Below, piece after piece: positions 15,955 to 24,698 of a DNA stretch of 64,000 bases (the first letter of the stretch is position 1; each line of letters starts with the position of its first letter). The notes under the pieces were generated by a model, which was not told the origin of the DNA, searched no databases, and saw only the letters and a list, made by a program, of their open reading frames with translations. A program made the position numbers and the translations under genes. The DNA is from Mesorhizobium sp. L-8-3. GTDB taxonomy: Bacteria > Pseudomonadota > Alphaproteobacteria > Rhizobiales > Rhizobiaceae. The stretch lies in the NCBI RefSeq assembly GCF_016756615.1, contig NZ_AP023262.1, positions 248,001-312,000 on the forward strand, in the 5' to 3' direction.

Positions 15955-16866
15955 TCAACCGCCGATCTGCGCTTTGCGGGCGGCGATGATCGGCGCGTAG
16001 AACTCCGGCGTGACCTCGGTGAAGCTCTTGAAGTCGCCGCCCTGGATCGCCGAGAAGCAGGCCGCGTCGGTTTCCGGCAGCTTCAGCATGAAGTCCTTGA
16101 ACTTGGTCTTGATGTCGGCGTCGAGCGTGGTGCGCACGACGATCGGACCGTTCGGGATCAGCGGCGACTTCCAGATCTCGACGAGGTCGTCCATGTCGAG
16201 GATGCCCTTGTCGACCATTTTCCTGAGGTTGCCGGAGGTGTAGCCTTCCGAGAATTCGCCGACGCCGGAGCCCCAGGTCGTGCCGGCAGCGAAGGTGCCC
16301 TTCAACACCTCCAGCACCAGGTTCTCATGGCCGCCGCCGAAGCCGGTCTCGCCGAAATAGTCCTTCACCGGAGTGTTGCCGAGATCGGCCGGCAGCGAGG
16401 TGACGGGGATCAGGTAGCCCGAGGTGGAGTCGGGATCGGCGAAGCCGAGCTTCTTGCCCTTCAGGTCGGCGAGCGACTTGATGCCGGAATCCTTGCGGGC
16501 CACCATGATCGAGTAGTAGCCCGTGGCGCCGTCGGTCTGGACGGTGGTCAGGATCGGCTCGACCGCCTTGTCGTTCTGCAGATAGATCTTGGCATAGCCC
16601 GAAGCGCCGAGTTCGGCATAGTCGAGCGTGCCGCCGAGCAGGCCCTGGATGGTGCCGTCATAGTCGGCGGCCGGGAACAGCGACACCTTCTCGACGCCGA
16701 GCACCGAGGGAAGCTGGTCGACCAGGCACTGGAAGTTGCGCAGGCGGTCGGCTTCGTTCTCGCCGCCGATCAGGCCGATGCGGAACTCCTTGAGGTCCTC
16801 GGCCTGGGCCGCGCCCACGGCCATGGCCACGAGAGATACGGCGCCGAAAAGGATCTTCCTGAACAT
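15955..16866 (-). CDS. phnD: Phosphonate ABC transporter substrate-binding protein PhnD
   Basis: A 303-residue periplasmic binding protein. The signal peptide is clear: MFRKILFG start, hydrophobic core, AQA cleavage site near residue 22. The mature protein begins EDLKEFRIGLIGGENEADR, and the family blocks GYYSIMVARKDSGIKSLADLKGKKLGFADPDSTSGYL-like are present around residues 120-155. It captures phosphonates and hands them to PhnE/PhnC. It follows phnC by 84 bases. Confidence 0.95.
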   Translation of the reverse strand: MFRKILFGAVSLVAMAVGAAQAEDLKEFRIGLIGGENEADRLRNFQCLVDQLPSVLGVEKVSLFPAADYDGTIQGLLGGTLDYAELGASGYAKIYLQNDKAVEPILTTVQTDGATGYYSIMVARKDSGIKSLADLKGKKLGFADPDSTSGYLIPVTSLPADLGNTPVKDYFGETGFGGGHENLVLEVLKGTFAAGTTWGSGVGEFSEGYTSGNLRKMVDKGILDMDDLVEIWKSPLIPNGPIVVRTTLDADIKTKFKDFMLKLPETDAACFSAIQGGDFKSFTEVTPEFYAPIIAARKAQIGG

Positions 16867-16950
16867 GGATGTCTCTCCTGTTGTCGTCCGCGCGATGCCG
16901 GACCGGATGTCGTGTTGAGGCCCGTTACGCGGGCAAGGCGATCGCGAAGC

Positions 16951-17793
16951 TCAGAGCCCGGCAAAGGCGGGTTCGAGCGGTCCGGCGGATTGGAATTTCC
17001 TGGGCTTTCCGCTGTGGATGCTGGTCGAGGTGATGGCCTCTGAAATCTCGTTGCCGTCGCCGTCGGCGCCATAGACAAGCCGCACGGCGTCACGGTCGAG
17101 ATCACTTGGGGCGCCGTCGAAGACGACCCGGCCGGCGGCCATGCCGATGATGCGGTTGCAATAGGCGCGGGCCGTGTCGAGCGTATGCAGGTTGGTGATG
17201 ACGGTGATCCCCTCGCGGCGGTTGATGTCGGCTAGCGCATCCATCACCACCTTGGCGTTCAGTGGATCGAGCGAGGCGATCGGCTCGTCGGCTAGGATCA
17301 TCCTCGGCTGCTGCATCAGGGCGCGGGCGATGGCGACGCGCTGCTGCTGGCCGCCCGAAAGCGTGCCGGCGCGCTGCAGCGCGGTGCGCGCGATATCAAG
17401 ACGCTCCAGCGCCGAGATGGCCATGGCGCGTTCCTCGCGGGAGAAGATGTTGAGAAGGTTGAGGGCGGTCGAACGGTGATTGAGGCGGCCGAGCAGCACA
17501 TTGGCCAGCACGTCGAGCCGAGGAACGAGGTTGAACTGCTGGAAGATCATGGCGCAGTCGCGCTGCCACCGGCGCAGCGCCGAGCCCGCCAGCTTGGAGA
17601 CGTCGGTCCCCTCAAACAGAATCGACCCCTGGCTGGGGTCGATGAGACGGTTGATCATGCGAAGAAGCGTCGACTTGCCGGCGCCGGAGCGGCCGATGAT
17701 GCCGACCATCTGGCCCTGCGGGATGTCGAGGACGACGCCGCCGACAGCAGTGTTCGCGCCGAAGCGGCGAGTGACGTTGCGGATCTCAAGCAT
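16951..17793 (-). CDS. phnC: Phosphonate ABC transporter ATP-binding protein PhnC
   Basis: A 280-residue ATPase with Walker [10 protein letters not shown] (residues about 34-42), signature [15 protein letters not shown] and Walker [13 protein letters not shown]. The length is typical for PhnC with a short C-terminal extension. It energises uptake through the two PhnE subunits. It is the first gene of the minus-strand transporter operon; a Pho box lies 72 bases upstream of its start codon. Confidence 0.95.
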   Translation of the reverse strand: MLEIRNVTRRFGANTAVGGVVLDIPQGQMVGIIGRSGAGKSTLLRMINRLIDPSQGSILFEGTDVSKLAGSALRRWQRDCAMIFQQFNLVPRLDVLANVLLGRLNHRSTALNLLNIFSREERAMAISALERLDIARTALQRAGTLSGGQQQRVAIARALMQQPRMILADEPIASLDPLNAKVVMDALADINRREGITVITNLHTLDTARAYCNRIIGMAAGRVVFDGAPSDLDRDAVRLVYGADGDGNEISEAITSTSIHSGKPRKFQSAGPLEPAFAGL

Positions 17794-17865
17794 GACAGCT
17801 TCCCTGACCCGGAACTCTTCGGTCCCGTCGGGAACAACCCGCTACCGGACCAGCATGAAGCGGCG

Positions 17866-17883
17866 GTGTCAGTATGATGTCAG
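17866..17883 (-). promoter_or_regulatory. Putative Pho box before phnC
   Basis: On the minus strand the sequence is CTGACATCATACTGACAC: two 7-base direct repeats, CTGACAT and CTGACAC, separated by four bases. The PhoB consensus is CTGTCAT-N4-CTGTCAT/C, so each half differs at one position (A for T). Period, orientation and distance to phnC fit PhoB activation under phosphate starvation, the established control of phn operons. Confidence 0.65.
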
Positions 17884-17982
17884 TTTTGTTACGTTCAACA
17901 GTGCGAAAGGGCCGCGTCTGGTTTGCCTGCGGTCGGAGCCAATCGTAGGACTGGCAGCTCATGCAACCGATGGAGGAAGCCC

Positions 17983-18327
17983 ATGGTCAAGGGAAGCTGC
18001 CACTGCGGGAATGTCGCGTTCGACGTCGAGGACGAGCCGGGCAGCGTCATCGAATGCAATTGCTCGCATTGCAGCCGCAAGGGCTACCTCCTGTGGTTCG
18101 TGCCGCGTGACAAGCTGACGCTCCACACGCCGCCCGAGGCGCTGGCGACATACAAGTTCAACAAGCACGTCATCGACCATCTGTTCTGCAGGAACTGCGG
18201 CTGCGCGCCATTCGGCTTCGGGGTCGATCCGAAGGGACGGGAGATGGCCTCGATCAATGTGCGCTGCATCGAGGAGATCGACCTCTCGACCCTGCAGCGC
18301 ATACCGTTCGACGGCCGCAGCCGGTGA
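17983..18327 (+). CDS. GFA-family zinc-binding protein
   Basis: A 114-residue protein of the Gfa / CENP-V fold (glutathione-dependent formaldehyde-activating enzyme family). The zinc ligands are CHCG near residue 6, CNCSHC near 26-31 and CRNCG near 67-71. Members bind zinc and some conjugate formaldehyde to glutathione; most are uncharacterised. The ATG at 17983 has a good ribosome-binding site (ggaggaag). It is the only plus-strand gene inside the phn locus and is convergent with fic. Confidence 0.88.
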   Translation: MVKGSCHCGNVAFDVEDEPGSVIECNCSHCSRKGYLLWFVPRDKLTLHTPPEALATYKFNKHVIDHLFCRNCGCAPFGFGVDPKGREMASINVRCIEEIDLSTLQRIPFDGRSR

Positions 18328-18346
18328 ATTGGCAGGGCTGCGTCGT

Positions 18347-19474
18347 TCAGTCCGTTGACGGCAGGCTCGCGATCAACTCGTAGGCGGTGCTGCGCCCGCC
18401 TGCAGCGCTCTTTTGTAGCAGACCCTTGGCGACAAGATCCGCAATGTCGCGTGCGGCCGTATCCTGCGAGGTCTTCGCCAGCTTCGCCCATTTGGTTGAC
18501 GTCAATTTGCCTTCGAAGTCGCCCTCGAGCAGGCGATCGAGCACCTTTGCCTGGCGGGCATTCAGATCGAGCGCCGAATATGTCTGCCAGAAACGGGCCT
18601 TGAACATCACACTGTCCAGGGTGGCCATGGCGTTGGAGACGGCGTGGCCGAGGCGATCCACGAACCATCGGTTCCACCGCGTCACGTCGAGGTCTTCGCC
18701 GCTCGTAGTCACCTTGAGAACATCGTAGTAGTCGCGCCGCGCCCGCTCGATGGCGGCCGACATCGAGTAGAGCCGTTGTGGTCCGGCGTCGGCACGTGCG
18801 AGCGCCATGTCGGCGATGGCGCGCGTGATACGACCATTGCCGTCGTCAAATGGGTGGATCGCGACGAACCAGAGGTGAGCGACGGCCGCTTTCAGGGTCG
18901 GATCGATCGCAGGCGCGGCATTGAACCAATTGAGAAAGGCCGTCATCTCGGCCTCCAGCAGACCAGCGGGAGGGGCGACATAATGCACCTTCTCGCGGCC
19001 GAACGAGCCGGACACCACCTGCATCTGCCCCCTCGAATCGTTGCGCCAGGCGCCGACACGGAGCTTTTGTCCCCATTCGTTGCGGCCGGTCGGAAAGAGG
19101 GCGGCGTGCCACTGGAAAAGCCGTTCGGCCGTCAGCGGCTTCCAGCAGTTCATCGTCGCGTCGAGCGTGATGTGCACGATGCCCTCTACGGACCTGTCGA
19201 GCGCCACGAAGCCGTCGATGTCGATGCCGAGCCGGCGCGCCAGGGAGGATCGTACCTGCTGTTCGTCCAGCCGCTCACCTTCGATTGCGGAACTCTTCAC
19301 GACGTCTTCTGTGAGCGTCTGAAGCAGCGTGTCTTCCCGGACCTTGAAGCCGAGCACCTCAATGCGGCCGAATAGTCTGCCCTGCTCGTGGCGCACCGCG
19401 ACGAGTTGCGTCGTCAGCTCTTCATCGCGCCAGCGGAAAGCCGGCCAGTCAGGCGATTGCCAGATGTAGGCCAT
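18347..19474 (-). CDS. Fic family AMP-transferase with winged-helix C-terminus
   Basis: A 375-residue Fic protein. The catalytic loop HPFDDGNGR is at residues 207-215, complete with the catalytic histidine and nucleotide-binding residues. The inhibitory helix motif (S/T)xxxE(G/N) occurs as SSAIEG at 61-66, so this is a class II, self-inhibited Fic enzyme. Residues 1-80 match the DUF4172 N-terminal region. The C-terminal 65 residues (ARQAKVLDRLLEG ... TSQDTAARDIADLVAKGLL) form a winged helix-turn-helix. Such proteins transfer AMP from ATP to hydroxyl groups of target proteins. The gene splits the phn locus and is preceded by a nested palindrome it may bind itself. Confidence 0.92.
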   Translation of the reverse strand: MAYIWQSPDWPAFRWRDEELTTQLVAVRHEQGRLFGRIEVLGFKVREDTLLQTLTEDVVKSSAIEGERLDEQQVRSSLARRLGIDIDGFVALDRSVEGIVHITLDATMNCWKPLTAERLFQWHAALFPTGRNEWGQKLRVGAWRNDSRGQMQVVSGSFGREKVHYVAPPAGLLEAEMTAFLNWFNAAPAIDPTLKAAVAHLWFVAIHPFDDGNGRITRAIADMALARADAGPQRLYSMSAAIERARRDYYDVLKVTTSGEDLDVTRWNRWFVDRLGHAVSNAMATLDSVMFKARFWQTYSALDLNARQAKVLDRLLEGDFEGKLTSTKWAKLAKTSQDTAARDIADLVAKGLLQKSAAGGRSTAYELIASLPSTD

Positions 19475-19491
19475 CCATCGAAACTAGACGC

Positions 19492-19559
19492 CGATGCGGA
19501 GCTTAACAAGACTAATATCCGCAAGGATGCGGATATTAGTCGAGCCTATCTCCGCATCG
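19492..19559. promoter_or_regulatory. Nested palindromic operator upstream of fic
   Basis: Two dyads share one centre at 19525/19526. The inner arms are GACTAATATCCGCA (19510-19523) and TGCGGATATTAGTC (19528-19541), a perfect 14-bp repeat with a 4-base loop. The outer arms are CGATGCGGAG (19492-19501) and CTCCGCATCG (19550-19559), perfect over 10 bp, each spaced 8 bases from the inner arm. The half-site TGCGGA thus occurs four times. The left edge is 17 bases from the fic start codon. Confidence 0.75.
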
Positions 19560-19567
19560 AGCTTATT

Positions 19568-20185
19568 CTATCCGCCGTATTTCTCCAGGAACGCCTCCGC
19601 GGACAGCCCGCGGAAATCGTCGAGCGCGGCGCGCAGCCTGATATGGTCCCAGTCCCACCAGGCTAGTGCCTGGTAGCGTTCGGCGGTCCGGCGGTCGAAG
19701 CGCTCGCGGATCGGCCGGGCCGGCACGCCGCCGACGATCGTGTAGGGCGCGACGTCCTTCGACACGACCGCGCCTGCCCCCACCGCCGCGCCGTCGCCGA
19801 CGGTGACGCCCGGCAGGATGGTCGCGCCATGGCCGAGCCAGGTGTCATGGCCGATGGTCACGCGTCTCGCGCGGCGCATGGCGAAGAAGTCCGCCTCGTG
19901 CTCGGCATCGTCCCAATAGTCCGAGGCCCGGTAGGTGAAGTGATGAAGCGTCGGGCGCGACACCGGATGATTGGTCGCGTTCATGCGGACGCTTGCCGCG
20001 ATGTTGGAGAACTTGCCGATCGTGACGCACCAGGCCGAGCAGTCCTGCATCATGTAGGAATAGTCGCCCAGTTCGGTCTCCTGCACCCGGCAGCGCTCGG
20101 CGATCTCCGTGTAGCGGCCGAGCGTGGAGGCCTGGACGTCCGCCGTCTCGTGGACGAGCGGCGTTTCCGAGAGTTTCTTTCTCAT
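19568..20185 (-). CDS. Hexapeptide-repeat transferase of phosphonate metabolism
   Basis: A 205-residue left-handed beta-helix transferase. Hexapeptide repeats are visible as [17 protein letters not shown] and [23 protein letters not shown] near residues 110-155. It belongs to the DapH/CatB-like group that is regularly placed in phn operons and annotated as a phosphonate metabolism acetyltransferase; the acceptor is not known. The start overlaps the phnL stop by four bases (ATGA), so it is coupled to the C-P lyase genes. Confidence 0.88.
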   Translation of the reverse strand: MRKKLSETPLVHETADVQASTLGRYTEIAERCRVQETELGDYSYMMQDCSAWCVTIGKFSNIAASVRMNATNHPVSRPTLHHFTYRASDYWDDAEHEADFFAMRRARRVTIGHDTWLGHGATILPGVTVGDGAAVGAGAVVSKDVAPYTIVGGVPARPIRERFDRRTAERYQALAWWDWDHIRLRAALDDFRGLSAEAFLEKYGG

Positions 20186-20889
20186 GCAGCGATCCTCCCG
20201 GCCGCGAATTCGGTGACGTCGATGATCCGGTCGGCGACCGCTTCGCGTACATCCGCATCGTGGAAGATGCCGAGCAGCGCGACGCCGGCCTTCTTCTTCT
20301 CCTCGATCATCCGGATCACCACCTCGCGGTTCTTCGCGTCGAGCGAGGCGGTCGGTTCGTCGAGCAGGAGGATCGGATGGGCGGTGATGAAGCCGCGCGC
20401 GATGTTCACGCGCTGCTGCTCGCCGCCCGAAAAGGTGGCGGGCGGCAGCGACCAGAGCCGTTCGGGAAGGTTGAGCCGCGCCAGATATTCCCGGGCCTGC
20501 GATCGCGCGGCCTCCTTCTCCTCGCCGCGCGCGACCAGCGGCTCGGCGACGACGTCGAGCGCCGAGACGCGCGGCACCGTGCGCAGGAACTGGCTGACAT
20601 AGCCGATCGTGTCGCGGCGGATGGCGAGCACCGTGCGCGGCGTCGCGGCGGCGAGGTCGACCAGATGGCCGTCATGGCTGACGATGATCTGGCCTTCGTC
20701 GACGGCATAGTTGCCGTAGACCATCTTCAGGATCGAGCTCTTGCCCGCGCCGGAAGGGCCACCGAGCACAGCGCATTCACCCGATCTCAGCGCGAAGGAG
20801 ACGCCGGCCACGACAGGCAGGCGGATGCCGTCGCGCAGATGCATGGTGAAGCTCTTGGCGACTTCGGAAACGACGAGCGGCGTCGACAT
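20182..20889 (-). CDS. phnL: C-P lyase accessory ATP-binding protein PhnL
   Basis: A 235-residue ABC-type ATPase with Walker [10 protein letters not shown] near residue 45, signature [15 protein letters not shown] and Walker [14 protein letters not shown]. PhnL joins the C-P lyase system with PhnK and the PhnGHIJ core; it is not a membrane transporter subunit despite the fold. The ATG at 20889 follows a ggaggcac ribosome-binding site. The upstream open frame only covers repeat A3. Confidence 0.94.
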   Translation of the reverse strand: MSTPLVVSEVAKSFTMHLRDGIRLPVVAGVSFALRSGECAVLGGPSGAGKSSILKMVYGNYAVDEGQIIVSHDGHLVDLAAATPRTVLAIRRDTIGYVSQFLRTVPRVSALDVVAEPLVARGEEKEAARSQAREYLARLNLPERLWSLPPATFSGGEQQRVNIARGFITAHPILLLDEPTASLDAKNREVVIRMIEEKKKAGVALLGIFHDADVREAVADRIIDVTEFAAGRIAA

Positions 20890-20930
20890 CAGCGTGCCTC
20901 CCCTTCCTTTCTTGCGTGACGCCCTACGTT

Positions 20931-21088
20931 GCCCCCCTCTGTCCTGCCGGACATCTCCCCCACAAGGGGGGAGATCGGACGGCCGCGTCGGATGCAATTG
21001 TTCTGAAACGCAGACGATTGGCGAAGGTGGGGGTGACAGCCGATCTCCCCCCTTGTGGGGGAGATGTCCGGCAGGACAGAGGGGGGCG
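20931..21088. repeat. RIME-like inverted-repeat element, copy A3
   Basis: The left arm GCCCCCCTCTGTCCTGCCGG and the right arm ending CCGGCAGGACAGAGGGGGGC are perfect complements. Inner palindromes ATCTCCCCCACAAGGGG and GATCTCCCCCCTTGTGGGG follow; the core contains GATTGGCGAAGG. It lies between phnL and phnK and must be transcribed with them if the operon is continuous. Confidence 0.88.
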
Positions 21089-21133
21089 CGACGGAACGCC
21101 CCGCTTGGCCGGCGTTTTCCATAGCGAACATTT

Positions 21134-21910
21134 TCAAACCTGCAGTATCGATGAGACGAGAAGCTGGGTGTAGGGCGCGCGCGGATCGTCGAGCACGCGA
21201 TCGGTAAGGCCGGTCTCGACCACATGGCCGTCCTTCATCACCATCATGCGCTGCGACAGCAGCCGCGCCACGGCGAGGTCGTGGGTGACGACGATCGCGG
21301 CGAGCCCGAGGTCGGTGACCAGTCCGCGCAGGAGATCGAGCAGGCGCGCCTGCACCGAGACGTCGAGGCCGCCCGTCGGCTCGTCCATGAAGACGAGGCG
21401 CGGGCCGGTGACGAGATTGCGCGCGATCTGCAGCCGCTGGCGCATGCCGCCTGAGAAGGCGCGCGGCTCGTCGTCGATGCGATCCTCGCCGATCTCGACG
21501 CGCGACAGCCAGTCAACCGCGGTCGAGCGGATGCGGCCGTAATGCCTGTCGCCCACCGCCATCAGCCGCTCTCCGACATTGGCGCCGGCCGAAACGGTCA
21601 TGCGCAAGCCGTCGGCCGGGTTCTGGTGGACGAAACCCCAGTCGGTGCGCATGAGAAACCGGCGCTCGGCCTCGCTCATGCGGTAGAGGTCGCGGAAGAC
21701 ACTATCGCGCATCCGGTAGCTGGCCGTGCCCGATGTCGGCAAGAGCCGCGTGGACAGGCAGTTGAGCAGCGTCGTCTTGCCCGAACCGGACTCGCCGACC
21801 ACCGCCAGCACCTCGCCCGGCCACAGGTCGAAAGTGATGTTCTCGCAGCCAATGCGGGAGCCGTAATATTTCGACAGCGCCGTCACGCGCAGAAGAGGTT
21901 CGTCGGTCAT
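21134..21910 (-). CDS. phnK: C-P lyase ATP-binding protein PhnK
   Basis: A 258-residue ABC-type ATPase resembling dipeptide importer ATPases: Walker A GESGSGKTT near residue 39, signature AFSGGMRQRLQIARNL and Walker B LVFMDEPTGGLD. PhnK binds the PhnGHIJ core complex near PhnJ and is needed for C-P bond cleavage in vivo. It lies between repeats A3 and A4, so it is the only gene of this half flanked by hairpin elements on both sides. Confidence 0.95.
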   Translation of the reverse strand: MTDEPLLRVTALSKYYGSRIGCENITFDLWPGEVLAVVGESGSGKTTLLNCLSTRLLPTSGTASYRMRDSVFRDLYRMSEAERRFLMRTDWGFVHQNPADGLRMTVSAGANVGERLMAVGDRHYGRIRSTAVDWLSRVEIGEDRIDDEPRAFSGGMRQRLQIARNLVTGPRLVFMDEPTGGLDVSVQARLLDLLRGLVTDLGLAAIVVTHDLAVARLLSQRMMVMKDGHVVETGLTDRVLDDPRAPYTQLLVSSILQV

Positions 21911-21938
21911 TGCTCCAGCCTCGTGCTGTATGCGGGGT

Positions 21939-22095
21939 CACCCCCCTTTGGCCTGCCGGCCATCTCCCCCTCAAGGGGGGAGATCCGACGGCCGAACTGC
22001 AGTCGCCAATCGAGAACGTTGAAAAATGAGGTAGTCGGTGCCACAGCCGATCTCCCCCCTTGAGGGGGAGATATCAGGCAGGCCAGAGGGGGGTG
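21939..22095. repeat. RIME-like inverted-repeat element, copy A4
   Basis: The left arm CACCCCCCTTTGGCCTGCCG pairs with the right arm CAGGCAGGCCAGAGGGGGGTG with few mismatches. Inner palindromes CATCTCCCCCTCAAGGGG and ATCTCCCCCCTTGAGGGGG follow, with core CGCCAATCGAGA. It lies between phnK and phnJ and is close in sequence to copy A3. Confidence 0.85.
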
Positions 22096-22109
22096 ATCCA
22101 CGCCCGCCG

Positions 22110-22994
22110 TCATCGCTGTGTCTCCGCCGCCAGGTGCCCCACATGCCCTTCTTCCCGCCGTTTCTCGCAGTGGTCGGTGTCGGAGCAGACGAACATGTGC
22201 CCGCCGCGGTCGTCGAGGATCACTTCGTCGAGATAGACGTTGCTCGCCCCGCACAGGGTGCAAGGCTGGTCGAAGGTCTGGATCTCGAAGGGATGGTCCT
22301 CGAAGTCGAGGCTCACCACTTCCGTGAAAGGCGGAAGGGCGTAGATGCGCTTCTCGCGGCCGGCGCCGAAGATCTGGAGCGCCGGCGACATATGCATCTT
22401 GGGATTGTCGAATTTCGGCGTCGGCGAAGGATCCATCACGTAGCGCCCCTCGACCTTCACCGGATAGTCATAGGTCGTGGCGATGCGGCCATGCCTGGCG
22501 ATATCCTCGTAGAGCTTCACATGCATCAGCCCGTATTCCTCGAGGGCGTGCATCTTGCGCGTCTCGGTCTCGCGCGGTTCGAGGAAGCGCAAGGGCTCGG
22601 GAATCGGGACCTGGTAGACCAGCGTCTGGCCTTCGCTGAGCGGATATTCCGGGATGCGGTGGCGTGTCTGGATGATCGTCGCCCTGGCCGTTTCGGTCGT
22701 CACCGCCACGTCGGCTACCTTGCGGAAGAAGGCCCGGATGGACACGGCGTTGGTAGTGTCGTCGGCGCCCTGGTCGATGACCTTCAGCACGTCGTCGGGC
22801 CCGATGATCGAGGCGGTCACCTGTACGCCGCCGGTGCCCCAGCCGTAGGGCATCGGCATTTCGCGCGACGCGAAAGGCACCTGGTAGCCCGGAATGGCTA
22901 TGCCCTTGAGGATCGCCCGCCGGATCATGCGCTTCGTCTGCTCGTCGAGATAGGCGAAGTTGTAGGACGCGATATCAGTCGCCTGGATGTTCAT
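22110..22994 (-). CDS. phnJ: C-P lyase catalytic subunit PhnJ
   Basis: A 294-residue radical-SAM enzyme that cleaves the carbon-phosphorus bond of ribose 1-phosphonate 5-phosphate. The cysteines are C245, C248, C270 and C276, giving CxxC-x21-C-x5-C, the same spacing as E. coli PhnJ (Fe-S ligands plus the catalytic cysteine). The GWGTGG motif near residue 51 is conserved. The ATG at 22994 overlaps the phnI stop by four bases. It acts in the cytoplasmic PhnGHIJ core complex. Confidence 0.97.
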   Translation of the reverse strand: MNIQATDIASYNFAYLDEQTKRMIRRAILKGIAIPGYQVPFASREMPMPYGWGTGGVQVTASIIGPDDVLKVIDQGADDTTNAVSIRAFFRKVADVAVTTETARATIIQTRHRIPEYPLSEGQTLVYQVPIPEPLRFLEPRETETRKMHALEEYGLMHVKLYEDIARHGRIATTYDYPVKVEGRYVMDPSPTPKFDNPKMHMSPALQIFGAGREKRIYALPPFTEVVSLDFEDHPFEIQTFDQPCTLCGASNVYLDEVILDDRGGHMFVCSDTDHCEKRREEGHVGHLAAETQR

Positions 22995-24091
22995 TCCGCA
23001 GCCTCCCGCGTTTCGGTCCGTTCCCGCGCGTCGTGTTCGGCGCGCATGCGCCGCACGAGGTCGAGCTCGGCCTGGAAGTCGACATAGTGGGGCAGTTTGA
23101 GATGTTCGACGAAACCGGTGGCCTGGACGTTGTCGGAGTGGGAGATGACGAACTCCTCGTCCTGGGCGGGCGCCACGACGTCCTCGCCGAACTCGCGGGC
23201 TCTCAGCGCGCGGTCGCACAGCGACATGGCCATGGCCTTGCGTTCGGATTGCCCGAAGACCAGCCCATAACCCCGGGTGAACTGCGGCGGCGCCTTGGCC
23301 GAGCCCTTGAACTGGGTCACCATCTGGCATTCGGTCACCCGGACGCGGCCGAGCGGGACGGAGAACGGAAGCTCGGGCACGTCGAGCTCCAGCTCGACCT
23401 CGCCGATGCGGATTTCGCCGACGAAGGGATGGTTGCGCCCATAGCCGCGCTGGGTGGAGTAGCCAAGCGCCAGCAGGAAACCCTCGTCGCCGCGCGACAG
23501 GGCCTGCAGGCGGATGTCGCGCTCCATCGGGAACTCCAGCGGCTCACGGGTGATGTCGCCCGTGGTGTGATCCTCCGGCAGCTCGCCGTCGGCCTCGATC
23601 AGTCCCTCATGGGCAAGAATCTCGGAAACGCGCGGCATGCGCTCGGGGGAAGCTTCGCGCCGCTCGGCCTCGTCGACCGGCGCGCCGGTAGCCAGCCCGG
23701 GATCGAGCAGGCGGTGGGTATAGTCGAAGGTCGGCCCGAGCAGCTGGCCGCCGGGCAGGTCCTTGTAGGTGGCGGAGACGCGCCGCTCGACCAGCATGGC
23801 GCCGGTGTCGACCGGCCGCGTATAGCCGAAGCGCGGCAGCGTGGTGCGATAGGCGCGGACGAGGAAGATCGCCTCGATCAGATCGCCCCGCGCCTGGATG
23901 ACGGCGAGCGCGGCGAGTTCCTTGTCATAGAGCGAGCCCTCGTTCATCACCCGGTCGACGCCGAGGCCGAGCTGTTCGACGATCTGGTCGATGCGCAGCG
24001 CCGGCACCGAGCGGTCGCCCCTGCGGCGGTCGGCGAGCAGCCTGTGGGCGTTCTCGATGGCGGCCTCGCCGCCCTTCACGGCAACATACAT
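22991..24091 (-). CDS. phnI: C-P lyase subunit PhnI
   Basis: A 366-residue protein matching PhnI in length and in blocks such as MYVAVKGGEAAIENAH at the N-terminus and HSDNVQATGFVEHLKLPHYV near residue 320. PhnI, with PhnG, PhnH and PhnL, attaches the phosphonate to ribose from ATP, releasing adenine, and forms part of the core complex. It is tightly packed between phnH (gap of one base) and phnJ (overlap). Confidence 0.96.
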   Translation of the reverse strand: MYVAVKGGEAAIENAHRLLADRRRGDRSVPALRIDQIVEQLGLGVDRVMNEGSLYDKELAALAVIQARGDLIEAIFLVRAYRTTLPRFGYTRPVDTGAMLVERRVSATYKDLPGGQLLGPTFDYTHRLLDPGLATGAPVDEAERREASPERMPRVSEILAHEGLIEADGELPEDHTTGDITREPLEFPMERDIRLQALSRGDEGFLLALGYSTQRGYGRNHPFVGEIRIGEVELELDVPELPFSVPLGRVRVTECQMVTQFKGSAKAPPQFTRGYGLVFGQSERKAMAMSLCDRALRAREFGEDVVAPAQDEEFVISHSDNVQATGFVEHLKLPHYVDFQAELDLVRRMRAEHDARERTETREAAE

Positions 24092-24092
24092 G

Positions 24093-24698
24093 TCAGCCCT
24101 CCATCATCTTGATGCGCGTCGTGCGCGGCAGGCAGGCGATGCCTTCGGGCGCCGCCAGGATCACGTCGATGCCGCGCGGGAAACGCTGGTTGTTCTGCTT
24201 CCACTGCTCGACGAAATGACGCGGCAGCGGCGAAGGCGAGATTGTCGCCGTCGTCTCGATGCCGGGCCCTTCGAGTTGCAGCCCCGGACCGGCCGAAAGC
24301 CCGGCGAGTTGCAGCACGAGCGTCGCGGAGCGGTCCGGATATTCCTGCGTGCCTTGCGCGAAATTCTCCAGCGCGATCTGTTCCGCAGGGTTCGCAACAA
24401 TGGCGAAATGGGCTTCTGTTGGCCTGTCCGCGAGCGGAGCGCCGCTGTGGAAGCCGAGCCAGGACCGCACCGCCTGGGAAGCCTGCAGCGACGGATCCAG
24501 CCAGACCGGCGTATCGTGGTCGCAAAGGGTGAGGGCTACCGCGGCGGCGGCCGGCGACAAGGGCGCAGGCGGGCGGGCGAAACCAGGCAGAGGCCGCACC
24601 GTTCCCGGCCGCGCCATGGCGTCCATGACGGCGCGGAATACGGTCTGCGCATCGAAGACCGGATTCTCGAAGCCGCCGTCTATCGTTTGATCGAGCAT
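24093..24698 (-). CDS. phnH: C-P lyase subunit PhnH
   Basis: A 201-residue PhnH protein. The family block FRAVMDAMARPGTVRPLPG occurs near residues 20-40, and the C-terminal part has RGIDVILAAPEGIACLPRTT. PhnH folds like a PLP-transferase without cofactor and binds the core as a homodimer-like subunit. The start overlaps the phnG stop by one base. Confidence 0.95.
   Translation of the reverse strand: MLDQTIDGGFENPVFDAQTVFRAVMDAMARPGTVRPLPGFARPPAPLSPAAAAVALTLCDHDTPVWLDPSLQASQAVRSWLGFHSGAPLADRPTEAHFAIVANPAEQIALENFAQGTQEYPDRSATLVLQLAGLSAGPGLQLEGPGIETTATISPSPLPRHFVEQWKQNNQRFPRGIDVILAAPEGIACLPRTTRIKMMEG

Noticed and set aside
20182..22095. Repeats A3 and A4 as insertion sequences.
   Set aside because: Too short, no transposase, no target duplication seen; better explained as palindromic intergenic elements.
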